A DNA stretch of 64,000 bases from Algoriphagus sp. NG3 (GTDB lineage Bacteria > Bacteroidota > Bacteroidia > Cytophagales > Cyclobacteriaceae). Under the pieces are notes generated by a model. That model did not search any database and was not told the origin of the DNA. It saw only the letters and a list, made by a program, of their open reading frames with translations. A program made the translations under genes and the position numbers. Within the stretch, counting starts at the first letter, position 1. Every line of letters begins with the position of its first letter. Positions 46,989 to 55,299 of this stretch are shown in pieces. The stretch spans positions 1,240,001 to 1,304,000 of the forward strand of contig NZ_CP139421.1 in assembly GCF_034119865.1 (NCBI RefSeq). The letters run 5' to 3'.

Positions 46989-47960
46989 TTAAAACTGTCC
47001 CAATAGCTGGCTGATTACCGCCTGGGCAGCATAGATTCGGTTATTTGCCTGCTGCTGTACCAAGGAACGGCTCCCATCGAGGATTTCATCAGACAGCTCT
47101 AGATTTCGCCTTACTGGAAGGCAATGCATTACCTTGGCATTTTTAGCCTGTGTTAAATGATCCTCAGTAAGCATCCAAGATGCATCTGTTGAAATTATTT
47201 TACCATAATCATTGAAGGATGACCAGTTTTTAACATACACAAAATCAGCTTCTTCCAGCGCTTTACTTTGATTGTATTCTATAGTTGCTCCTTTGGTGAA
47301 AGCTTCATCTAATTCATATCCTACAGGATGGGTGATGGTTAGCTCATGATCCATTCCCAACGTCCATTCTGCAAATGAATTGGCCACTGCATGTGGGATA
47401 GCTTTGATATGAGGTCCCCAAGTGAGCACTACCTTAGGCTTCCTTTTTTCTGGCCAGTTTTCCCTGATCGTGATCTGGTCTGCCAGGCTCTGAAGGGGAT
47501 GTCTAGTGGCAGATTCTAGGCTGATTACTGGAATCCCGCAATAGTGAACAAATTGGGAAAACACAAAATCTGAGCTGTCTTCCTCCTTATTGGTCAAGGA
47601 TGGGAATGCACGGATTGCCAGGATGTCAAAATAAGAACCCAATACCGCCGCAGCATCTTTGATATGCTCTACTGTACCGCGGTTCATTACTGCGCCATCC
47701 TGCATCTCCAATGCCCATCCTTCTTTATCCATATTCAACACAATAGGCTCCATGCCCAGATTTAAGGCTGCAAGCTGAGTTGATACTCTAGTTCTGAGGG
47801 ATGGATTAAGGAAAATACAGCCTATACGCTTTCCCGCTCCCTTTGCTTTGTCTAGGCTAGGGTTAGCTTTGTAAATAAGTGCCTGCTCGATCAGTTCATT
47901 GCCTAGGTCGATGGATTCGAATTTTGTGAAATGCTGTAGTGGCTGGATTTTATTTACCAT
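46989..47960 (-). CDS. argF': N-acylornithine transcarbamylase ArgF' (predicted succinyl type)
   Basis: 323 residues. Carbamoyl-phosphate motif is SLRTR (54-58, in place of STRTR), followed by TQLAALNLGM. The second substrate site has HPLQ (154-157) and HCLPVRRN (279-286). This is the AOTC/SOTC branch, not ordinary OTC. The 90s loop reads GTVEH (95-99), so residue V97 takes the place of Glu92 in Xanthomonas AOTC and Pro90 in Bacteroides SOTC. The product would be N-succinylcitrulline if the literature mutation rule holds. Confidence 0.92.
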   Translation of the reverse strand: MVNKIQPLQHFTKFESIDLGNELIEQALIYKANPSLDKAKGAGKRIGCIFLNPSLRTRVSTQLAALNLGMEPIVLNMDKEGWALEMQDGAVMNRGTVEHIKDAAAVLGSYFDILAIRAFPSLTNKEEDSSDFVFSQFVHYCGIPVISLESATRHPLQSLADQITIRENWPEKRKPKVVLTWGPHIKAIPHAVANSFAEWTLGMDHELTITHPVGYELDEAFTKGATIEYNQSKALEEADFVYVKNWSSFNDYGKIISTDASWMLTEDHLTQAKNAKVMHCLPVRRNLELSDEILDGSRSLVQQQANNRIYAAQAVISQLLGQF

Positions 47961-47961
47961 T

Positions 47962-49107
47962 TTAATTTGAAGGTGATTTACTTAAGATTTCTTTTAATGC
48001 GGATAAAAACGAATTTAACTGATTCCACCCGATATTTAATGGTGGCAGAAGCCTTATCGTATTCTTTCCTGCCGCACTGCCCGTGAACATATGGTATTTA
48101 TTCACCAATTCTGAACGGACTGGACCCGCTTCCCGGTCTAGATCAATGCCGATCATCAGCCCGGTTCCTCGGATAGCCGTGATACCGGATATTTCCTTTA
48201 CTCCCTCCAAAAGCTTTTCACCAAGGGTGGAAGCATTTTCCAGAAGGTGTTCTTTTTCGATTACTTCCAATACAGCCAAGCCTGCTGCACAGGCCAGATG
48301 GTTGCCCCCAAAAGTAGTTCCTAGCAATCCGTATGTTGCTTTGAATTCCGGAGAGATCAGTATTCCTCCTATAGGAAACCCGTTTCCCATGCCTTTGGCC
48401 ATGGAAATGATGTCCGGTCTTACACCTTCAGCTAGCTGATGGGCAAAGAATCTCCCGGTTCGTCCAAAACCAGACTGCACCTCATCCAAAATGAATTTGA
48501 CCTTATACTTCTTACAGAGGGAAGCTAATCCCTGCAGAAATGCTGGACTTGGCACCTGAATTCCATTGACTCCCTGAATACCCTCGATTATAATACCTGC
48601 CGTATTGTTTTCCTTCAAAACCTCCTCTACAGCTTCTAAATCTCCCCAGGGTAGGATTTGAAAATCTTCTCTCGCATTACAGGGAGCAACTATTTTGGGA
48701 TTGTCGGTCAAAGCCACTGCGCCGGAAGTCCTTCCATGAAAACTGCCTGAGAAAGCGATAAAGCCGGATTTTCCCGTAGCAAAAGAAGCGAGTTTGATGG
48801 CATTCTCATTGGCCTCAGCACCGGAGTTACACAGGAAAAGCTCATATTCAGGATAGCCAGAAAGCTCCCCAAGTTTCTGTGCATATTCCTTTTGAATAGG
48901 AATCTGGACAGAATTGGAGTAGAATGCGATCTGGCTCAGCTGTTCCTCGATACGCTTCACATAGTGGGGATGGGTGTGACCTATAGAAATCACGGCATGA
49001 CCACCATATAGGTCTATATATTCTTGTCCGTTTTCGTCCCAAAGTTTAGCACCTTCAGCCTTTGCGATGGTCACTGGGATCAGCGGATATACATCAAATA
49101 ATTTCAT
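47962..49107 (-). CDS. argD: Acylornithine aminotransferase
   Basis: 381 residues, class III PLP aminotransferase. The PLP Lys lies in ISMAKGMGNGFPIGG. FLCNSGAEANENAIKLA, FHGRTSGAVALT and ILDEVQSGFGRTG are all present. It makes N-acylornithine from the N-acylglutamate semialdehyde. Co-transcribed with argF' (1 base between). Confidence 0.94.
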   Translation of the reverse strand: MKLFDVYPLIPVTIAKAEGAKLWDENGQEYIDLYGGHAVISIGHTHPHYVKRIEEQLSQIAFYSNSVQIPIQKEYAQKLGELSGYPEYELFLCNSGAEANENAIKLASFATGKSGFIAFSGSFHGRTSGAVALTDNPKIVAPCNAREDFQILPWGDLEAVEEVLKENNTAGIIIEGIQGVNGIQVPSPAFLQGLASLCKKYKVKFILDEVQSGFGRTGRFFAHQLAEGVRPDIISMAKGMGNGFPIGGILISPEFKATYGLLGTTFGGNHLACAAGLAVLEVIEKEHLLENASTLGEKLLEGVKEISGITAIRGTGLMIGIDLDREAGPVRSELVNKYHMFTGSAAGKNTIRLLPPLNIGWNQLNSFLSALKEILSKSPSN

Positions 49108-49113
49108 ATGGAT

Positions 49114-49205
49114 TTACGAAGTACGATTTTCGAAGTACGAGGCATTACTATACCTCATACATCTATTTCAAAGTTGGAGAATGATGAATGAGAAATGATG
49201 AATGA
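49114..49205. repeat. Short direct repeats with 14-bp period in argC-argD gap
   Basis: CGAAGTACGA occurs at 49117-49126 and 49131-49140. AATGATGAATGA occurs at 49180-49191 and 49194-49205. Both pairs have a 14-bp spacing. This fills much of the only long gap (152 bases) in the arg operon. Confidence 0.6.
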
Positions 49206-49259
49206 CATATCGAAGTATTACTCATCAAATCTTGAATCTTGTGTCTAGCATCTAATATC

Positions 49260-50228
49260 TTAAAATGCTATACTTTTCAGATTCAAGCCCATCCTCTCCT
49301 CAAGCCCAAACGCCAAATTGTAATTCTGTACGGCCTGTCCTGAAGCTCCTTTCAGCAAGTTGTCTATGGTGGAATAAATCACCAATTGACCCGCTTCTTT
49401 TTGCACACGGACGATGCACTTATTCGTATTCACAGCCTGCTTCATATCGATATCCTGATCCGAAACATGTGTGAACGCTGCGTCTTTGTAGAATTCCTTG
49501 TAAGCATTTACCGCTTCCTCTATAGTTCCATCGAAAGGGAAATAGGCTGTAATCCATATGCCTCTGGGGAAATTGCCACGGTAAGGGACAAAAAGTATTT
49601 CAGAGGAAAAATCAGAATTCAATTGATTAAATGTCTGATTAATTTCCTTTAGATGCTGGTGGGTAAATAGCTTATAGACAGACATATTTGATGATCTATA
49701 GCTGAAATGGGAGGTCTCAGCTAATTTTTTGCCTGCACCAGTACTTCCCGTTACACCGGAGATATGAATTGTATCTTTAACCCAGCCCTTTGCGATAGCC
49801 GGAAGCAGCGCCAATTGGATTCCTGTGGCAAAGCAACCTGGATTTGCGATCTTTTTGGCCGATTTGATTTTCTCAGCATTTACTTCCGGAAGTCCGTAAA
49901 TAAACCCATTGGATTCATCACGGAAATCCGTAGACAAATCAATGAGAACGGTCTCCGGAGAAAACGAGTGTTGATCAAGAAATCCTTTGGTCTGACCATG
50001 TGGCAATCCCAAAAACACTGCGTCAATTCCTTCCGTCTGCACTTCATCCGTAAACACCAGCTCACAATCGCCGATAAGATCTGGATGAACCTCACTTACT
50101 TTCTTGCCTTTTTGGCTATTGCTATGTACATAGATCAGTTCACAGGCAGGATGATGAACCAGCAAACGAAGCAGTTCTCCTCCTGTGTATCCTGCTGCGC
50201 CTATAATCGCTGTTTTGATTTTAGTCAT
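49260..50228 (-). CDS. argC: N-acyl-gamma-glutamyl-phosphate reductase
   Basis: 322 residues. The Rossmann motif is IIGAAGYTGGELLRLL and the catalytic Cys is in NPGCFATGIQLALLPAI (the ArgC hallmark). SGVTGSTGAGKK is the conserved loop and VRVQKEAGQLVIYSTIDNLLKGASGQAVQN the C-terminal signature. It overlaps argG by 8 bases, so translation is probably coupled. Confidence 0.94.
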   Translation of the reverse strand: MTKIKTAIIGAAGYTGGELLRLLVHHPACELIYVHSNSQKGKKVSEVHPDLIGDCELVFTDEVQTEGIDAVFLGLPHGQTKGFLDQHSFSPETVLIDLSTDFRDESNGFIYGLPEVNAEKIKSAKKIANPGCFATGIQLALLPAIAKGWVKDTIHISGVTGSTGAGKKLAETSHFSYRSSNMSVYKLFTHQHLKEINQTFNQLNSDFSSEILFVPYRGNFPRGIWITAYFPFDGTIEEAVNAYKEFYKDAAFTHVSDQDIDMKQAVNTNKCIVRVQKEAGQLVIYSTIDNLLKGASGQAVQNYNLAFGLEERMGLNLKSIAF

Positions 50229-51414
50229 TGTCTGAATTTACTTTATGGAAGATCGCGGTTTGGTTGCCCAATATGCGTGTAAATCCTTTCACATCTTCAG
50301 CCGTGTAGCCTTTATTCATTTCTCCATAGCTGCCAAACTTGTTTGACATCAGGTCATGTTCAGAGTTGATACCCAATAGAGTAAAGCGGTAGGGTTGAAG
50401 TAGCACACGAACATCCCCGCTCACATAGGTTTGCGTACTTGCCATGAATTCTTCCAGATTCCTCATCACAGGATCCAGGTAGTGGCCTTCATGCAAGTGA
50501 TTGCCATAGAACTCGGCCAGCTGGTTTTTCCAGAAAAGCTGCCATTTAGTGAGGGTATGCTTTTCCAGTAATTGATGTCCTTTGATGATGATCAATGGTG
50601 CTGCGGCCTCAAATCCCACACGGCCTTTGATCCCGATGATCGTATCGCCCACGTGGATATCCCGGCCGATTCCATAGGGAGCAGCCAGCCCTTGCAATGC
50701 TTGGATGGCTTCTACAGGATCCTCATATTTTTTTCCGTCAACACCTTTTAATTCGCCTTTCTCGAAGGAAAGGATCAATTCATAAGGTTCAATAGCTGTG
50801 GCTTGGGTAGGCCATGCTTCATCAGGAAGGTAATCAGTGGATGTGAGTGTTTCTTTTCCTCCCACAGAAGTCCCCCAGATTCCCTTATTGATAGAATAGG
50901 CAGCTTTTTCAAAGTTCATCTCCACCCCATGCTTTTTGAGGTATTCGATTTCTTCCTGTCGGGATAATTTCAGATCGCGGATAGGAGTGATGATCTCTAT
51001 ATCAGGTACGATAGTCTGGAAGATCATATCAAAACGAACCTGGTCATTTCCAGCTCCTGTAGAGCCATGGGCAACAGCTTTTGCGTCTATTGACTTGGCA
51101 TATTCGGCAAGAGATTTTGCCTGAAGGATCCGCTCCGCAGACACAGAAAGTGGATAAGTTTGGTTTTTAAGTACATTGCCATAAACCAAAAACTTAATCA
51201 CTTCATTGTAATAAGTATCCATTACATGGAGGATTTTGAAGGAAGCAATGCCTAGGGTTTTGGCTCTTTCTTCTACATCTTTCAACTCATCTTCGGAAAA
51301 TCCGCCTGTATTCACTAAAACCGCATGCACTTCATATCCTAATTCTTTGGAAAGGTGCAGGGCACAAAATGTGGTATCCAAGCCTCCACTGTAGGCTAAT
51401 ACTATTTTCTTCAT
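50221..51414 (-). CDS. argG: Argininosuccinate synthase
   Basis: 397 residues. The PP-loop is LAYSGGLDTTFCALHL, and GSTGAGNDQVRFD and GIWGTSVGGKETLT mark the citrulline/aspartate sites. It ligates citrulline and aspartate using ATP. First of the assured arg enzymes in the operon, 35 bases after the GNAT gene. Confidence 0.95.
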   Translation of the reverse strand: MKKIVLAYSGGLDTTFCALHLSKELGYEVHAVLVNTGGFSEDELKDVEERAKTLGIASFKILHVMDTYYNEVIKFLVYGNVLKNQTYPLSVSAERILQAKSLAEYAKSIDAKAVAHGSTGAGNDQVRFDMIFQTIVPDIEIITPIRDLKLSRQEEIEYLKKHGVEMNFEKAAYSINKGIWGTSVGGKETLTSTDYLPDEAWPTQATAIEPYELILSFEKGELKGVDGKKYEDPVEAIQALQGLAAPYGIGRDIHVGDTIIGIKGRVGFEAAAPLIIIKGHQLLEKHTLTKWQLFWKNQLAEFYGNHLHEGHYLDPVMRNLEEFMASTQTYVSGDVRVLLQPYRFTLLGINSEHDLMSNKFGSYGEMNKGYTAEDVKGFTRILGNQTAIFHKVNSDND

Positions 51415-51449
51415 GTGTTTACGGTTTTTACTTCTGAATAAGGATTGGT

Positions 51450-52133
51450 TTATAAAAAGATGCCTGAAATTGTGTCCTTCGACTTGTTCAACTTAAGCAT
51501 CACATATTTCTTTAATCTAACCCAGCGGTCAAATAATTTAAGATCTTTCTTAAAATCATCTCTGAGCGCCAGTTCTTGTGTATGGTTTCTCTTGGAATTG
51601 GGATCATAAAGCATTGCTGTGCAAAGGCAGTTTTGTCTGTTTTTGCTCATGAGGATCTCATAATTGACACAGCTTTGGCAGCCTTTCCAGAATTCATTAT
51701 CATCGGTAAGGTCAGAATAGGATACGGGTATATAACCCAGTTCTGAATTGATCTTCATCACTGCGGCTCCAGTGGTCAAGCCAAAGATGTTGGATTCAGG
51801 ATATTTTTTACGGCTGAGTTTGAATACCTCGTTCTTGATCTTGCGCGCAAGTCCATATTTTCTGTATTCTGGAGAGACAATCAATCCTGAGTTTGCTACA
51901 TATTTCCCATGTCCCCAGGCTTCAATGTAGCAGAATCCCGCCCATTTGCCATCTGTGGTCAAAGCAATTACGGCCTTTCCTTCTTCCATTTTGGTTTCCA
52001 CGTAAGCCGGGCTACGCTTGGCTATGCCGGTACCACGGGCTTTTGCGGAATTTTCCATCTCATCTGTGATCTGAGTGGAATATTCTTTATGAGAAGCATT
52101 GGCTACAATAATCTGGAAAGAAATATTATCCAT
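51450..52133 (-). CDS. GNAT acyltransferase heading arg operon (candidate N-acylglutamate synthase)
   Basis: 227 residues from ATG 52133; the ATG at 52145 adds four residues. The GNAT core includes IALTTDGKWAGFCYIEAW and the CoA loop SPEYRKYGLARKI (87-99). It is unusual in having C152-x2-C155 and C169-x-C171 near the C-terminus, perhaps a metal site, then a basic tail. Position at the head of a full arg operon with no argA or argJ suggests it makes the first intermediate, N-acyl-glutamate. The assignment is by context. Confidence 0.7.
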   Translation of the reverse strand: MDNISFQIIVANASHKEYSTQITDEMENSAKARGTGIAKRSPAYVETKMEEGKAVIALTTDGKWAGFCYIEAWGHGKYVANSGLIVSPEYRKYGLARKIKNEVFKLSRKKYPESNIFGLTTGAAVMKINSELGYIPVSYSDLTDDNEFWKGCQSCVNYEILMSKNRQNCLCTAMLYDPNSKRNHTQELALRDDFKKDLKLFDRWVRLKKYVMLKLNKSKDTISGIFL

Positions 52134-52808
52134 TAGGGGTTGCATGTGTTAAACCCGGTGAAACCGGAAGTTTGGTAAATAAATCAAAGGGTAAAGGCGC
52201 GGGCAGGTACTCTACGTAGGAGTACAAAAATTCAAAACAGGGTTAAACCCTATAGAAAAATCTACACGTCCTTAAAGGAGTGAAAAAAGCAATAGCGTCA
52301 GCCATTACCACTACCGATGTAGTGGCTGAGCAATATGGCGCTATGTGATTTACTTGTGTCATGCGTAATAGTGTGGCAAAATTCATTCCTTAGAAAGGAA
52401 AATGCAAGAGTTTTGGTAAAAATATTAGTACAAACATGGTTTTTTTACAGTATTTACAATTATCGACTGTCTGATTTGCTAAAATCGTACAACTCAGAAT
52501 ATTATTTGGTGATCTGGTGACGAATACAAAAAAGTTCAACTGCAGTTGGTGTTTTTTTGAACCACAAAGTCCATCAAGGAACACAAAGGCTGGCTTTTCC
52601 TTCTCCATTGAATTTGAAAATTGAGGATTGACCATTTTTTTAACCACATAAAAGCATAGGAAACATAGCGGCGTTCGTATTTCAACAAGTCCAAGTCAGG
52701 AGGCTTGTGTCTACTGAGTCACGGTCAGTCAACTTATAATCATTTCCAATTCAGCCCTTAAGTATTTGTTGTTTTATACTGTAAAGTACACTTCTAAGGA
52801 AATCCGTC
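52134..52808. other. Arg-operon leader and repeat-bearing intergenic region
   Basis: 675 bases. From right to left on the minus strand it should contain the arg promoter. It has a dyad GTACTC..GAGTAC (52207-52225), a nested stem (52292-52344), a CAACTGCAGTTG palindrome with A and T flanks (52528-52558) and decayed repeat phrases (AACCACAAAG at about 52559, AACCACATAAAAG at about 52644). A 61-codon plus-strand frame at 52335 looks spurious. Confidence 0.55.
52292..52344. promoter_or_regulatory. Nested stem-loop upstream of arg operon
   Basis: Outer ATAGCG/CGCTAT (52292-52297 and 52339-52344), middle AGCCA/TGGCT, inner CCACTAC/GTAGTGG (52308-52314 and 52319-52325) with loop CGAT. Middle and inner stems share bases (52323-52325), so alternative folds are possible. 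It lies about 160 bases before the GNAT start on the minus strand. No function is shown. Confidence 0.5.
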
Positions 52809-52964
52809 TCATAGAATGTACCTGAAAACCCAAATCAACAGAAGTGCTATAGCAACCCAAATGATCCAAGGTGAACGTTTTGGGAATTCAAATTTACAGA
52901 TTGGGCAGATTGCTTCTTTTTCATCTATTTCCATTGCACAGGATGGACATTCTTTTGTTTTCAC
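52809..52964 (-). CDS. Small zinc-ribbon membrane protein
   Basis: 51 residues from GTG 52964. The start reads VKTKECPSCAMEIDEKEAIC; two CxxC pairs (ECPSC and ICPIC) form a zinc ribbon. It is followed by KFEFPKRSP and one hydrophobic helix (WIIWVAIALLLIWVF). Divergent from dsbA by about 60 bases. It resembles small zinc-ribbon proteins annotated in Bacteroidota, with no known role. Confidence 0.7.
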   Translation of the reverse strand: MKTKECPSCAMEIDEKEAICPICKFEFPKRSPWIIWVAIALLLIWVFRYIL

Positions 52965-53026
52965 GCTTAGCTGAACTCTTTTAGCTTGATTTATAGTTTA
53001 GCTAAAGTTACTCAAAGATTTTAGTG

Positions 53027-53731
53027 ATGAAAATAGAAATTTGGTCCGACATAGCATGCCCTTTCTGCTACATCGGAAAAAGGAAAATTGAAAAAGCACT
53101 TGAGAAATTTCCCCGCAAAGATCAAGTGGAGATTGAGTGGAAGAGTTTTCTGCTCAACCCTGACCAAGTGACTCAGACGAATAAGAGTTCACTAGAATAC
53201 CTGTCTGAAGCAAAAGGCTGGTCGCTGGAACAAACCAAAGAGATTACGTCCAACGTGACCAACATGGCAGCTCAGGAGGGACTCGAATATCATTTAGACA
53301 AAACTGTGGTAGCAAACACCAAGAAAGCCCACCGGATTTTGCACTTGGCAAAATCCCAGGGAAAAGGAGCTGAAATGAAAGAAAGTCTGCTGAAAGCTTA
53401 TTTTACTGAGGCAGTGAATATTGACGATGATGGGATTCTTTTGGGAATTGCTTTGCAGATTGGACTGGAAGAAAGCGCTATTTTAGAAGTCCTGAACTCA
53501 AATAAGTTTACGAATGAGGTAGATCAGGATATATATGAATCCCGTCAGATCGGGGTGAGGGGAGTGCCATTCTTTGTTTTAGATCGAAAATATGGGATTT
53601 CGGGGGCACAGCCTGATGAGGTTTTTGAGGATACCCTGGCAAAGGCCTGGAATGAATTTGCCAAAACAAACCCGTCACTTGAAGTTTCCGATGGGGAAGG
53701 GGAGACTTGTGCAATAGATGGGGGATGCTGA
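53027..53731 (+). CDS. DsbA-family oxidoreductase (FrnE-like)
   Basis: 234 residues from ATG 53027 (a GTG lies 3 bases earlier). DsbA/2-hydroxychromene-isomerase-like thioredoxin fold with the CPFC active site (residues 11-14, DIACPFCYIGKRK), and IGVRGVPFFVLDRKYGISGAQ carrying the cis-Pro. No signal peptide, so it is cytoplasmic like FrnE. The C-terminal tail has two extra Cys (ETCAIDGGC). Confidence 0.9.
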   Translation: MKIEIWSDIACPFCYIGKRKIEKALEKFPRKDQVEIEWKSFLLNPDQVTQTNKSSLEYLSEAKGWSLEQTKEITSNVTNMAAQEGLEYHLDKTVVANTKKAHRILHLAKSQGKGAEMKESLLKAYFTEAVNIDDDGILLGIALQIGLEESAILEVLNSNKFTNEVDQDIYESRQIGVRGVPFFVLDRKYGISGAQPDEVFEDTLAKAWNEFAKTNPSLEVSDGEGETCAIDGGC

Positions 53732-53891
53732 TTTGCGACTTGATGTCAATATATAAAGCAGAAGACAACTTAGTCGATTTTGTTTTACAAAGAATGAATA
53801 GCCGTAGAAATTCCCTACGATTACCTGTTACATTTACGCAACTAAAAAATCAGACAGCATCAAATCTTTCCCTATAGTCCTTCTGCTAATC

Positions 53892-54998
53892 TTGGTGTTG
53901 CTTTTCGGTGTGGGCTCTGAAGGGAATTCTCAGGGTTTTGTAAAACGCTATATCAACAGTCTCATCAATGACACATCTGATATCAGTAAACCACAGTTTC
54001 TAGTCTATCCTACCTTAGCTTACTCACCTGAGACTAGTTGGGAAATCGGTTTTTCTTCTCTTTATGTATATTATTCTAAGCGGGATACTACCAACCGTCT
54101 AAGTGAGATCAGTGGATTCACTTTTTTCACGTTGGAAAACCAATATGGGCTGTGGTTTGACCATGCCTTGTATTCTGACCAGAGTAAATGGTTTTTCCTT
54201 GGCCGCCTGCGCCTGCAGAGCTTTCCGTTGAAGTACTACGGAATAGGCATGGATAGTTCTCCGGATTACCTGGCCTTGGTAGAGGCTAATCAGATCCTCA
54301 TCAAGGAGCGCGTGCTTCGCAAAGTGCGTGATAACCTATTCTTTGGAGTAGAACTTGATTACCAGCGGCTAGGAGCGGTAAACTTTGTCTCAGCCCCGGA
54401 TTCACCTGTCTTTGAGCGTCCTGCAGGAAGTGAAGGATCTTCAAATTTGGGGATAGGAATGGGTGTGGTTTATGATGACAGGCACAATGTGCTTAACGTA
54501 AGACATGGGTTTTTCTCAGAATTAGGCTATCTAAAATATTTGGATGGGTTGAGTACGTACCAGTTCAATACTGTCATCTCTGATACGAGAATCTACAGAC
54601 CTGTGGGAAAGAACAACGTATTTGCTGCTCAGCTTTTGGGACAGTTCAACAAAGGAGATATCCCCTTCAATCAACTTGCGCTCATGGGAGGGGACAGTAT
54701 GATGAGAGGGTATTATTCCGGTCGTTTTAGGGATAACAACCAAATAGCCTCTCAGATAGAAATGCGCTTTCTTCCCCTTCCTTTGGGATTTTCCAAACGG
54801 ATCGGTGCGGCTGCCTTTGCAGGTGCTGCTACTGTTTTTCCGGATTTCAATAACCTTAACCTTGATAAATTTGCATGGTCAGCCGGTGCCGGTTTACGAT
54901 TCTTGCTTTTCCCTAAGAAGGATATTTATACCCGTCTGGACTATGCACTTACTGCCGAGGGATCAGGTTTTTATATATTTATTGGGGAAGCATTCTGA
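53892..54998 (+). CDS. BamA/TamA-family outer membrane barrel protein
   Basis: 368 residues from the TTG at 53892. A D15-type 16-strand barrel without POTRA domains. Motifs are VYPTLAYSPETSWEIGFSS, YFGIGMD-like YYGIGMDSSPDY, GVVYDDRHNVLNVRHGFFSE (barrel strand) and SAGAGLRFLLFPKKDIYTRLDYA with the terminal GFYIFIGEAF. The frame stays open upstream to about 53808. Codons 53859-53891 encode IKSFPIVLLLILV, extending the signal peptide, but no ATG/GTG/TTG begins it, so the true start is uncertain. Confidence 0.82.
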   Translation: MVLLFGVGSEGNSQGFVKRYINSLINDTSDISKPQFLVYPTLAYSPETSWEIGFSSLYVYYSKRDTTNRLSEISGFTFFTLENQYGLWFDHALYSDQSKWFFLGRLRLQSFPLKYYGIGMDSSPDYLALVEANQILIKERVLRKVRDNLFFGVELDYQRLGAVNFVSAPDSPVFERPAGSEGSSNLGIGMGVVYDDRHNVLNVRHGFFSELGYLKYLDGLSTYQFNTVISDTRIYRPVGKNNVFAAQLLGQFNKGDIPFNQLALMGGDSMMRGYYSGRFRDNNQIASQIEMRFLPLPLGFSKRIGAAAFAGAATVFPDFNNLNLDKFAWSAGAGLRFLLFPKKDIYTRLDYALTAEGSGFYIFIGEAF

Positions 54999-55046
54999 AG
55001 TTTATCGAAGAGGAAATTTCTAGAATAATCCACTTAAAATGTCCTC

Positions 55047-55096
55047 AAATACCACTTGACAACTATGTTTATAAATATAGTTGTCAAGTGGTATTT
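55047..55096. repeat. Perfect 20-bp inverted repeat
   Basis: AAATACCACTTGACAACTAT (55047-55066) is the exact reverse complement of 55077-55096. The loop GTTTATAAAT can pair further, and C55046-G55097 extends the stem. It lies between the BamA-like gene and the TonB receptor. It has no T tail, so it is not an ordinary terminator. Confidence 0.85.
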
Positions 55097-55270
55097 GCAA
55101 TTTCCAGAATATTTTCTTCATTTTTTTTGTCGATTTAATTTTATTGTAAATTCACTTAATTTCCTGATTGTTAAATATTTGTATTTCGTATACTTCGTTC
55201 TAAGCTCACGATTTCAGAGGAAAGGCAGAATAAATTTCTAGTCTTATTTAGATTAATTACAATTAAGGAT

Positions 55271-55278
55271 TACTTTTG
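55271..55278 (+). promoter_or_regulatory. Candidate -7 box of TonB-receptor operon
   Basis: TACTTTTG fits TAnnTTTG and lies 22 bases before the ATG at 55300. The -33 position has only TTTA. Confidence 0.45.
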
Positions 55279-55299
55279 CTGCCATTCAAACAGGAATCT

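Larger units (their letters stand above)
54999..55299. other. Intergenic with long hairpin and candidate promoter
   Basis: 301 bases between the barrel protein and the TonB receptor. It holds the 20-bp perfect inverted repeat at 55047-55096, an AT-rich tract, and a TAnnTTTG box at 55271-55278. Confidence 0.5.

Noticed and set aside
49114..49205. CRISPR-like repeats
   Set aside because: Repeats are 10-12 bases with 2-4 bases between, without spacers or cas genes.
49764..50282. 172-codon plus-strand ORF opposite argC/argG
   Set aside because: Crosses two genuine genes on the other strand; no family features.
52335..52520. 61-codon plus-strand ORF in the arg leader
   Set aside because: Overlaps the leader structures and shows no family or signal features.
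52528..52558. CAACTGCAGTTG palindrome with A/T flanks
   Set aside because: Terminator-like but about 250 bases from the nearest gene end; kept only in the gap description.
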